From contig JAUNSJ010000003.1 in NCBI GenBank assembly GCA_030539295.1, positions 124,001 through 188,000 on the forward strand: a DNA stretch of 64,000 nucleotides, read 5' to 3'. The stretch's first letter is position 1. Each line of letters begins with the position of its first letter. Made by a program: the position numbers and the translations under genes. This DNA is from Planctomycetia bacterium. GTDB taxonomy: Bacteria > Planctomycetota > Planctomycetia > Pirellulales > Thermoguttaceae. This document shows positions 1 through 7,419 of this stretch, one piece after another. The notes under the pieces were generated by a model. The model searched no databases, was not told the origin of the DNA, and saw only the letters and a list, made by a program, of their open reading frames with translations.

Positions 1-627
1 TTTTATCGACGGCAGACGCTGAAAAACGTCCAACGGAAATTTCACTTGCGTCGTAACATCCAGCGGGACAAGCGTCTTTGTGCACGGCGAGCGGAATACA
101 TATTGCGCCGATTTCGCGTCGCAATACATATTGAACTCGGAGCATGGCAGTACATTACCGCACTTGTCCCAAGTCCCACCGACCATAAACAGACGATTGA
201 CCAGCAGAGGAATCTCTTTATCTCGCTGAAATGCCCGGGCTATATTGGTCAGGGGGCCCATCGCCATAATGGAGATCTCGTTCGGATACAGATGAATCAG
301 GTCGCTTATCACCTTTTCCGCCGGGGCCGATTTACACCGGGCCGCCGTAGGCAAGGGAAGCCCGCCCAAACCGTCGGGACCGAACCAGGGACTCTCAATA
401 ACCGGGGCTGTTCCTTCCGGGTCGTCGCCAAAACCAATACGGGGCAGTTTTGGCGGGTCCAGGAATTCAATCAAGGCCTGTAAATTCCGCGCCGAGAGCC
501 AGGAGGGTACCTTACCGGCCACTGACGTTATGCCGACCACCTCCACATCCGGATTGTACAGCGCCAAACAGAGCGCTATGGCGTCGTCGATACCCGGATC
601 CAGATCCAAAATGACTTTCTGCGGCAT
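1..627 (-). CDS. Inosine/uridine-preferring nucleoside hydrolase, 3' end cut by window
   Basis: Translating the minus strand from ATG at 627 gives 209 codons that run off the window start. Residues 9-15 read LDPGIDD, the calcium-binding aspartate cluster of the nucleoside hydrolase family, which hydrolyses the N-glycosidic bond of ribonucleosides. Further on are GPLTNI and SEFNMYCD (about residues 163-170), matching the substrate-site motif usually seen as AEFNxxxD. A GAGG Shine-Dalgarno sits 5-8 bases before the ATG, and a good leftward promoter lies at 750-778. No signal peptide is visible, so it is probably cytoplasmic nucleoside salvage. Substrate preference cannot be told from this part. 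Confidence 0.9.
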   Translation of the reverse strand, partial: MPQKVILDLDPGIDDAIALCLALYNPDVEVVGITSVAGKVPSWLSARNLQALIEFLDPPKLPRIGFGDDPEGTAPVIESPWFGPDGLGGLPLPTAARCKSAPAEKVISDLIHLYPNEISIMAMGPLTNIARAFQRDKEIPLLVNRLFMVGGTWDKCGNVLPCSEFNMYCDAKSAQYVFRSPCTKTLVPLDVTTQVKFPLDVFQRLPSIK

Positions 628-749
628 GCTTGCCTCTTTACAAAACTCGCGGCTCTTTCTTATTACCGCTTGCGACTCCTTTGCCGCAAGCGACACGGAG
701 CGGCGCTCGTCCCGGTCCCCGAACTCGCACGCACTCTTTCCTCAACCTA

Positions 750-778
750 ATTTTAACGTTCCCCTCGTCCATTTTCAA
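750..778 (-). promoter_or_regulatory. Sigma-70-type promoter for the nucleoside hydrolase
   Basis: On the minus strand TTGAAA (plus 773-778) is followed after 17 bases by TAAAAT (plus 750-755). It points at the ATG at 627, leaving a leader of about 115 bases. Confidence 0.55.
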
Positions 779-980
779 GGGCAATTTAAAAAATACAGGA
801 AAAAGATGCCGGAAAAGGGGAGATTTTTTGTTTGACCAGAATACTTACCTTGCCTAAACTTGCCTGGCCACGGCGGCTCCCCTTTGGGGTAACGGCCGTG
901 TTGCGGGACAAGATGTTAGCGAGCTGAATGAACTCTGATTCTTGCACGCTCTCGCGCGATGGCACAATTCAGGAGAGCGC

Positions 981-1008
981 TTGCATTTTGAGTAAGAACT
1001 GCTATAAT
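981..1008 (+). promoter_or_regulatory. Sigma-70-type promoter for mnmG
   Basis: TTGCAT (981-986), a 16-base spacer and a perfect TATAAT (1003-1008) lie about 40 bases before the mnmG start. Confidence 0.65.
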
Positions 1009-1046
1009 AGACGAAGGGGTAAATTAGAATAGTGGAGTAAAATTCA

Positions 1047-2897
1047 TTGAGCGAGCGAAGAGACGATAATACCTGTGATGTCCTGGTCGTAGGAGGCGGG
1101 CACGCCGGCGCGGAGGCTGCGGCTGCCGCTGCCCGGGTTGGTGCACGCACCATCTTACTCTCATCCAATCTGGATACTATTGCTCAAATGAGCTGTAACC
1201 CGGCAATTGGCGGCGTTGGCAAAGGCCACATCGTGCGCGAAATTGATGCCTTGGGCGGACTTATGGGCCAGGCAATTGACGCGACGGGAATACAATTCCG
1301 CATGCTGAACGTGCGAAAAGGGCCAGCTATGCATGGTCCCCGCGCGCAGGCCGACAAGCGCTTGTATCAGGATGAGGTCAAACGCCTGCTGGAGGAGACG
1401 CCCAACCTCACACTGCGTCAGGAAAAAGTGGAAAAACTGCTCACGGAGAATGTGAATGGGCGTGAAACGGTCATCGGCGTGCAGGTGCAAGGAGATGCCT
1501 GTTACTACGCGAAGGCGGTCGTCTTGTGCTGCGGTACGTTCCTTCGCGGCCAGATTCATCAGGGGTCGCTCCAGTTCGCGGGCGGCAGGTTCGGAGAGCC
1601 GGCCGCCGTCGGATTGAGTCTCTCCCTCTTACAGCTCGGGTTCGATTTAAAGCGATTCAAGACAGGAACACCCGCTCGAATCAATGGCCGGTCGATCGAC
1701 TATTCCCGCCTGGAATGCCAGCCGGGCGACGAGCGGCCTGTCCCCTTCTCCTTTCTCAATAAGGAGTTGCACATTGATCAGATTCCATGCTGGATGACTT
1801 GGACGAACGCCAATGTTCATAAACTCATTCGGGACCATTTCGCCGAGGCGCCGGTCTTTTCCGGTCAGATTACCTCAACCGGACCCCGGTACTGCCCCTC
1901 AATTGAGACGAAAGTAGCGCGATTTAGCGACCGCGACCGTCATCAGATCTATCTGGAACCGGAGAGTCGCCGCACTCATGAAGTCTATCTGAACGGGCTG
2001 TCGACCAGTTTTTCGCGCCAGATGCAAACGGCCATCATCCATGGAATCGAAGGCTTGCAGAACGCGGAAATCGTCCGGTTTGCCTATGCGATTGAATACG
2101 ACTACGCGCCGCCGGTACAGCTCTTTCCGTCGCTGGAGACGAAACGGGTCGCCGGGCTCTATTTCGCGGGCCAAATCAACGGGACAACCGGGTACGAAGA
2201 GGCGGGTGCCCAGGGACTCGTCGCCGGGGCTAATGCGGCTCTGGCCTGTGACGGTCGCCCTCCCCTTGCATTGGCCCGAGAGCAGTCCTATATGGGCGTT
2301 ATGCTCGACGACCTCGTCACTCGCGGCGTTGAGGAACCTTATCGCATGTTTACCTCGCGCGCGGAATATCGACTCCTGCTGCGTCACGACAACGCCGACC
2401 GGCGTCTGACCCCGCTGGCACACGCGGCAGGCCTGATCGACGGTCAGCGATGGTCCCGCTTTCTCGAAAAGTGCAATGCGATCGAACAGGCAAAGGTCCT
2501 TCTCAATACACACCATGATGAAAATGGCTCCCTTACAAAATATTTAAGGCGTCCGGAAGTGACTTGGAGCGACGTCTGTACCAAGCTTCCGGAGCTGGTC
2601 GCGTTCGAGTCGGACGTTGCCAATGAGGTTGCCATCGACACGAAATATGAAGGCTACGTCCAACGGCAGGAGGAGGAAATACAGCGACAAAACAAGATGG
2701 CGTCGTTGCTCATTCCCGAATCATTCAACTACGACGCCTTGATTCATTTGCGTGCGGAAGCGAAAGAGCAATTTAAAAAGATTCGGCCAATAAATCTGGG
2801 ACAGGCCGGACGTATAACAGGAATAACGCCTGCCGATATTGCCGTGCTGTCCCTGGCTTTGGCAGGAGTAACAGGAGTGAATCATGAACCCGGTTAA
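1047..2897 (+). CDS. mnmG: tRNA uridine-5-carboxymethylaminomethyl modification enzyme MnmG (GidA)
   Basis: The 616-residue protein is close to the usual family length (about 620-630). It begins with an FAD-binding VVVGGGHAGAEAA-type loop (GGGHAG), followed by SCNPAIGGVGKGHIVREIDALGG and later AGQINGTTGYEEAGAQG, which are hallmarks of MnmG. With MnmE it installs the carboxymethylaminomethyl group on wobble U34 of certain tRNAs, using FAD and NADH, in the cytoplasm. The chosen start is TTG at 1047, with GTGGAG about ten bases upstream. The stop overlaps the next gene by 14 bases, so the two are probably co-transcribed. MnmE is not in the window. Confidence 0.97.
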   Translation: MSERRDDNTCDVLVVGGGHAGAEAAAAAARVGARTILLSSNLDTIAQMSCNPAIGGVGKGHIVREIDALGGLMGQAIDATGIQFRMLNVRKGPAMHGPRAQADKRLYQDEVKRLLEETPNLTLRQEKVEKLLTENVNGRETVIGVQVQGDACYYAKAVVLCCGTFLRGQIHQGSLQFAGGRFGEPAAVGLSLSLLQLGFDLKRFKTGTPARINGRSIDYSRLECQPGDERPVPFSFLNKELHIDQIPCWMTWTNANVHKLIRDHFAEAPVFSGQITSTGPRYCPSIETKVARFSDRDRHQIYLEPESRRTHEVYLNGLSTSFSRQMQTAIIHGIEGLQNAEIVRFAYAIEYDYAPPVQLFPSLETKRVAGLYFAGQINGTTGYEEAGAQGLVAGANAALACDGRPPLALAREQSYMGVMLDDLVTRGVEEPYRMFTSRAEYRLLLRHDNADRRLTPLAHAAGLIDGQRWSRFLEKCNAIEQAKVLLNTHHDENGSLTKYLRRPEVTWSDVCTKLPELVAFESDVANEVAIDTKYEGYVQRQEEEIQRQNKMASLLIPESFNYDALIHLRAEAKEQFKKIRPINLGQAGRITGITPADIAVLSLALAGVTGVNHEPG

Positions 2898-4062
2898 AAA
2901 AAATGGATTATTGCAAAAAAGTGTAAGGCTAACTGTGAGTCTGCTTTTACTCGCCTTTGTGCTCGCGAAGAGTCACGTCCTTGCAGCGGATCCTGTGGAC
3001 GGAACGGAACCGCCCCGAATGACGAATTTCACAAAGCTCTCGCCTGAACTTCAAAAGGAAGGCTGGCTGCTCCTGTTCGACGGGCGTACGCTGTTCGGCT
3101 GGGACGTTAAGGCCGGTGCGACATCCGGTGTCGGGCACGTGGAGGCCCCTCGCATTAAGATTAAAAATGAGGCTATATGCGTGGAAACGCCGCATATGAT
3201 TTCCTTGACGACGCCGCTGTTTTTCCCGCAGGGCAATTCGTCGGAAGCAACTATTGCAATAAGTTGGAAGCTGAATCCGGCGGACGGCGCGGATACGGGT
3301 CTGGCTCCGGTGCCACGATTTCTGGTTGGGAAAGGAGACGGCGTGTTTCATCCGCTTGCTGCCGATGTTCATACAGAAAAGGGAATCTCTGTTGCACAAA
3401 TTGCAATTAAACCGGAGCTGTGTTCCGGCAGCCTCTTTCGCATTGATGTTCAACCGGGTTCCACGGAGCTGTTCGATCTGCGAGTTCGTTATACAGGAAG
3501 CGATAACGTGGCATCGACGGAGTCACGCTCTTCCTTCTGGCGTGAACCGTCCGAAACCATGAAAGTTGCGGACAATGACGGCATGGAACTTACGGGCAAA
3601 GGACGACTGGAATCGGTTAAATCGTATGGCGATTTCCTGGCCCGGTTCGAGTACATGCCGGTCGTCGCCGGTGGAGAACAAGACAAAGGATGTAATTCCG
3701 GTTTCTTTTTTCGATGCATTGAAGGAAGTCCGCTCAACGGGTACGAATGCCAAATCAATAACCGGCCACCGCAGTCTGACCGCGGGCGTTTTTTGGGCAA
3801 CGATACCGGGAGTATTTTTCGACGTGTCGCGGCGCGACCTCTGCCGCTTGAGAATAATCAATGGAACCGGCTTGCCATCATGGCATGCGGACCAACGATC
3901 CGCACCTGGGTTAATGGCGTGCCGGTCGTCTGCTGGACGGACGAACGTGTGAAGGATGAGAACCCGCGAAAAGGGTTACGACTTGTCCCCGGCACAATTC
4001 AACTTCAGGGGCATGACGACTGGACGTGCATTCGATTTCGCGATTTTTTCATTCATGAATAA
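2884..4062 (+). CDS. Secreted DUF1080 (3-keto-disaccharide hydrolase-like) protein
   Basis: The 392-residue protein has a signal peptide (basic start, leucine-rich core, cleavage probably near VLAADP). Residues from about 58 read WLLLFDGRTLFGWD, the typical opening of the DUF1080 domain. The C-terminal half holds GFFFRCIEGSPLNGYECQI and WNRLAIMACG, also DUF1080-like, with a concanavalin-type beta-sandwich expected. Relatives act on 3-keto-glycosides or bind carbohydrate outside the cytoplasm. The middle part (about 100-230) is less typical. The gene overlaps the end of mnmG by 14 bases, which suggests translational coupling rather than functional linkage. Substrate is unknown. Confidence 0.8.
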   Translation: MNPVKKNGLLQKSVRLTVSLLLLAFVLAKSHVLAADPVDGTEPPRMTNFTKLSPELQKEGWLLLFDGRTLFGWDVKAGATSGVGHVEAPRIKIKNEAICVETPHMISLTTPLFFPQGNSSEATIAISWKLNPADGADTGLAPVPRFLVGKGDGVFHPLAADVHTEKGISVAQIAIKPELCSGSLFRIDVQPGSTELFDLRVRYTGSDNVASTESRSSFWREPSETMKVADNDGMELTGKGRLESVKSYGDFLARFEYMPVVAGGEQDKGCNSGFFFRCIEGSPLNGYECQINNRPPQSDRGRFLGNDTGSIFRRVAARPLPLENNQWNRLAIMACGPTIRTWVNGVPVVCWTDERVKDENPRKGLRLVPGTIQLQGHDDWTCIRFRDFFIHE

Positions 4063-4076
4063 AAGATTTTACTTTT

Positions 4077-4916
4077 ATGAAACGTTTATTATACCCACTT
4101 GCAATGCTCACGCTTCTGCTCTTTACGGCAGCCGGGGGTATGCGTGTTCCGGCCGACGAAGAAGCCGCGCCCGATCGCACACTGCCCGACCGAATCAAGC
4201 TTAAGCTCGTCGCAAAGCACCCGCACGACCCGAAGTCCTTTTGCCAGGGATTAGTCTATTTTCAAGGCCCGGAAGGCCGTGACTGTCTCTGGGAAAGCTC
4301 CGGACGCTACGGGCAGAGTCAACTTCGCGCTACCGACCTGCACTCCGGCAAGGTCCTAAGTTCACTCGCGTTGGAGGACCGTTACTTTGCCGAGGGACTG
4401 GCTCTGTGGGGTGACTTACTGTATCAGCTTACCTGGCGTGAGCGTGTATGTTTTACCTATAATCGTGACACATTTAACAAGACGGGAGAGTTCGCCTGTC
4501 CTTTCGAAGGCTGGGGACTTGCCACAGGCCCCGACGGCTTGTACATGAGTGACGGGTCTTCTACGATTCGCATCGTTTCGCCCGACGATTTTTCCGTCAC
4601 GCGAACCTTTGCCGTGACCTGGCGCAACGGTGACAACGTTATTCTGCTCGACAAGCTCAATGAGCTGGAATATATTGAAGGGGAACTTTGGGCAAACGTC
4701 TATCAAACGCCTTGCATTGTACGTATCGACCCGAAGACCGGCGTTGCTTTTGACCTGATCGATTTTTCCGCTCTTGTCCCCAAAAAATTTCGCGACGATA
4801 CGGAGTATGTACTTAATGGAATAGCCTACGACCCGGCAGGCAAGCGTCTCTTTTTAACAGGGAAATGCTGGCCAAACATTTATGAGATACTCATTAGCGT
4901 GACCGATCAGGAATGA
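4077..4916 (+). CDS. Glutaminyl-peptide cyclotransferase, plant/bacterial beta-propeller type
   Basis: The 279-residue protein has an N-terminal signal sequence and then the motif string of the papaya-type glutamine cyclotransferase: SFCQGLVY, WESSGRYGQS, EGWGLATGPDGLYMSDGSS, LNELEYI, LNGIAYD and LTGKCWPNIYEI. These enzymes cyclise N-terminal glutamine to pyroglutamate, protecting exported proteins from aminopeptidases, so the protein probably works in the periplasm. It follows the DUF1080 gene by 14 bases and precedes the CDF transporter by 9, in the same orientation. The family's usual FTQGL is FCQGL here. Confidence 0.9.
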   Translation: MKRLLYPLAMLTLLLFTAAGGMRVPADEEAAPDRTLPDRIKLKLVAKHPHDPKSFCQGLVYFQGPEGRDCLWESSGRYGQSQLRATDLHSGKVLSSLALEDRYFAEGLALWGDLLYQLTWRERVCFTYNRDTFNKTGEFACPFEGWGLATGPDGLYMSDGSSTIRIVSPDDFSVTRTFAVTWRNGDNVILLDKLNELEYIEGELWANVYQTPCIVRIDPKTGVAFDLIDFSALVPKKFRDDTEYVLNGIAYDPAGKRLFLTGKCWPNIYEILISVTDQE

Positions 4917-4925
4917 GGAACCGAT

Positions 4926-6008
4926 ATGAAAGTAAAAGTAAAAATGTCAAGCGGAGCCGGTCACAAGTCCGTATGCGGCGAACCGAACGCAACGACCTTT
5001 GGTCTTCATGAGGGGCGGAATCCGTCAACGGCTGCAGGTCACGGTCCGGCTTCGGCCGATGAACTTGCGTTATGGAACGTGCAAAAGTCGCGTGCGATAA
5101 GCCAGGTAACGTGGCTCGGATTCATAATCAATGTTGCACTTTCTGCAATAAAACTTCTCGCAGGTATTTTTTCCCATTCACAAGTATTAATCGCGGACGC
5201 CGTGCACAGTCTATCCGATTTGGCAACGGATTTGGCTATTATTATAGGTGTAAAATTCTGGGAGAAGCCGGCGGACCGGGACCATCCGCACGGGCACGCC
5301 AAACTGGAAACGCTCGTAACCGTCTTTATCGGTGCAGTTTTGGCGCTGGTCGGATTTGGACTTGTCTGGAGTGCGATAACGACTCTGACAGAAATACTCA
5401 ATGGAAAGACCTTTCCACTGCCCGGCCGTTTTGCCTTGATTGCGGCTCTGTTTTCCATTTTTTTGAAGGAAGTTTTGTATCGGGTTACGATGCGGGTTGG
5501 TACAAAATACGGGAGCACTTCCGTTCTGGCAAATGCATGGCATCATCGTTCCGACGCGCTCAGTTCCATCCCGGCGGCAGTAGCCGTTCTCGGCTGTCTT
5601 TTATTCGGCGACCATTATCTTTTTTTGGATCCTGTCGGTACGATTCTTGTCAGTTGCATGATTATCTACGCGGCCATGAAGATTCTGTTGCCGGCCCTGT
5701 CGACGCTTATGGACCGCGGTCTGGAGCAGGAGACAGTGCATCGAATTCAGACGGAAATCGAGAGCGATGACCATGTTTACAGTGTGCATAAGGTGCGTAC
5801 GCGTCCGCTCGGCAGCGGCTGGTACGCGGTCGAACTCCATATCCAGGTTGACCCGGAAATGACCGTACTCTTTGCGCATGAACTTTCGCATCGCATTCAG
5901 TCGCAATTGTGTCACGATTATGAAAATATCGTTGATGTTTCGGTACACGTAGAACCCTATCGCCCTCTGCTCAAGGAGCCGGAGCGAACGACGACCTGTT
6001 CGGAGTAA
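4926..6008 (+). CDS. Cation diffusion facilitator (CDF) family metal transporter
   Basis: The 360-residue inner-membrane protein has about six transmembrane segments from residue 55. It carries both halves of the CDF metal site: DAVHSLSDLATD in helix 2 (D-x3-D pattern) and AWHHRSDALSS in helix 5 (H-x3-D). DHPHGHAKLETL follows helix 2 as in FieF/ZitB relatives. The C-terminal about 90 residues form the cytoplasmic regulatory domain. CDF proteins export Zn, Fe, Mn or Co in exchange for protons. The first 50 residues are a polar extension of unknown role. No metal-responsive operator was seen. Confidence 0.93.
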   Translation: MKVKVKMSSGAGHKSVCGEPNATTFGLHEGRNPSTAAGHGPASADELALWNVQKSRAISQVTWLGFIINVALSAIKLLAGIFSHSQVLIADAVHSLSDLATDLAIIIGVKFWEKPADRDHPHGHAKLETLVTVFIGAVLALVGFGLVWSAITTLTEILNGKTFPLPGRFALIAALFSIFLKEVLYRVTMRVGTKYGSTSVLANAWHHRSDALSSIPAAVAVLGCLLFGDHYLFLDPVGTILVSCMIIYAAMKILLPALSTLMDRGLEQETVHRIQTEIESDDHVYSVHKVRTRPLGSGWYAVELHIQVDPEMTVLFAHELSHRIQSQLCHDYENIVDVSVHVEPYRPLLKEPERTTTCSE

Positions 6009-6014
6009 CGTTCC

Positions 6015-6953
6015 ATGGAATATTTAATGACCCTGTTCGCCATTATTCTGGCTGGTGCTTTTGGAAGTTTTTTGAACGTTGTCGTCTGGCGTCTTCCGCA
6101 CGGAATGAGTTTGGTGCGGCCAGGCTCACACTGTCCGAAGTGCGGTCACGCGATTCGACCCGGCGACAATATTCCTCTGTTTGGCTGGCTTCGCCTGCGG
6201 GGTAAATGCCGCGACTGTAAGTGCGGGATAAGTATGCGATATCCCTTAATAGAAGCGGTTTGCATGCTTTTGGGTGGCCTGTTAGCCAGTATTTTTCTGA
6301 TTGCCGGCTGGCCCGGTTCGGGTACGAATTCACTTTTTTGGGATGGTTTGGCCCAGGCACGTCTGGCCATGTCAGAATCACCGCTTCTGGCTCCTGACCC
6401 GATAGCACTTCTGCCGACGGCATGCATTCCGGTCGCCGCATGGTTCTTTTATTTTTACCTTGTACTGGCCTTTGGTCTGATCGAGTATGACCAGAAACGA
6501 ATCCCGGGGACACTGCGAATCGCGGCGATTGTCCTGCTTTTAATTTCGTTTAGTTATTCATGGATTTTGAGTTCTCCTCTGGACTCCGGCCTGCGGACAG
6601 GAGAAAATTTTCTGCTGCGTGCCCTGTCCGGAGCGCAAGAGGGGTTCCTGTGCGGGATGCTCACACTCCCGCTGGCGGCGCTTCCTTGGTGCCGCACGTC
6701 CGTGCGTCCTCCGGTTCGATTTCTGCACTGGTGGCCCGACTGGCTCATTATGGCCACGCTGACGGGAAGTTATTTCGCCGGCTTGACGCTCCCTTCAGCT
6801 TGGGGATATGAGGCCCAGCACGCAACCTTCCTCATGCTCCTGTTGACCACACTGTTTATCAATATGGCCTGGGTTACTTCGGGCAAGACACTGTCGTTTC
6901 TGACTCTGTTCGTTATCAGTTTGACATTGCTTGTTCTTACTGCCTGTGGCTGA
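6015..6953 (+). CDS. Divergent type IV prepilin peptidase (PilD-like)
   Basis: The 312-residue membrane protein opens with GSFLNVVVWRLP and a zinc-type four-cysteine domain (HCPKCG near 40-43, KCRDCKCG near 65-70), the N-terminal prepilin-peptidase/methylase domain. In the peptidase half the segment LIEYDQKRIPG (about 155-165) matches LIDxDxxxLPD, but the first catalytic aspartate appears as Glu157. No GxGD motif for the second aspartate can be found; WWPDWLIM near 239-246 may be its remnant. The enzyme would process pseudopilin-like proteins, and two DUF1559 prepilin-type proteins lie in this window. Activity is uncertain, since planctomycete members may use a shifted site. Confidence 0.82.
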   Translation: MEYLMTLFAIILAGAFGSFLNVVVWRLPHGMSLVRPGSHCPKCGHAIRPGDNIPLFGWLRLRGKCRDCKCGISMRYPLIEAVCMLLGGLLASIFLIAGWPGSGTNSLFWDGLAQARLAMSESPLLAPDPIALLPTACIPVAAWFFYFYLVLAFGLIEYDQKRIPGTLRIAAIVLLLISFSYSWILSSPLDSGLRTGENFLLRALSGAQEGFLCGMLTLPLAALPWCRTSVRPPVRFLHWWPDWLIMATLTGSYFAGLTLPSAWGYEAQHATFLMLLLTTLFINMAWVTSGKTLSFLTLFVISLTLLVLTACG

Positions 6954-7059
6954 TTAAAAAAAGTGAATCGAATTTATTCGGTCTTCGGAGTGCCTGAACT
7001 TTCCACGCAGTTATCGCGCAAAGAGAACCGATAAATCGATTTTGCTAACCAGCTTTCGT

Positions 7060-7362
7060 TCAAGACTGTTGTAAGAAGGCGCAAGTCAGACGCCGCGTCA
7101 GGACGACCAGATAGGTTACGACAGAGGCTCCGCCTTCATACTCGCGCAGAAGCTGAAATTCGTTATGTCGCAAGGCACGGAAAACCGCTTCACACAGGTC
7201 TGATTTGTCTTCGTCGCAGATTGTGTGCTGCTGATGGTGTGCCGTTGCCTCAATTACGCGCAGGACGAGTAGGGCGAACCGGTCGACGAACTCCTCCCAG
7301 GCGAAAGATTTACCGGCCAGACAATGTCGGACCAGGGTTATATCGTTTTCTTCATTTTCCAT
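7060..7362 (-). CDS. Sigma-factor region-2-only protein
   Basis: From ATG at 7362 the product is about 100 residues. NDITLVRHCLAGKSFAWEEFV and the following helices match region 2 of ECF-type sigma factors, which binds core RNA polymerase and the -10 element. The frame ends at VVTYLVVLTRRLTCAFLQQS. No region 4 follows in any frame before the neighbouring gene, so the -35-binding half is absent. A GTG at 7416, five bases after the autotransporter stop, is an alternative start, but neither start has a clear Shine-Dalgarno. It may be a remnant, an anti-factor-like decoy or a minimal sigma. It is probably transcribed with the autotransporter upstream. Confidence 0.65.
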   Translation of the reverse strand: MENEENDITLVRHCLAGKSFAWEEFVDRFALLVLRVIEATAHHQQHTICDEDKSDLCEAVFRALRHNEFQLLREYEGGASVVTYLVVLTRRLTCAFLQQS

Positions 7363-7419
7363 GGTAATACAGTTTTTTGCAATAGGACCGCTCTTGCCGC
7401 ACGCGGTTATTCTCACGAG

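Larger units (their letters stand above)
628..1046. other. Intergenic region between divergent genes, with two promoters
   Basis: This gap separates the leftward nucleoside hydrolase from rightward mnmG. It holds one promoter-like element for each direction, listed separately. Short reading frames here have no Shine-Dalgarno and no recognisable content. No tRNA or structured RNA was seen. Confidence 0.6.
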
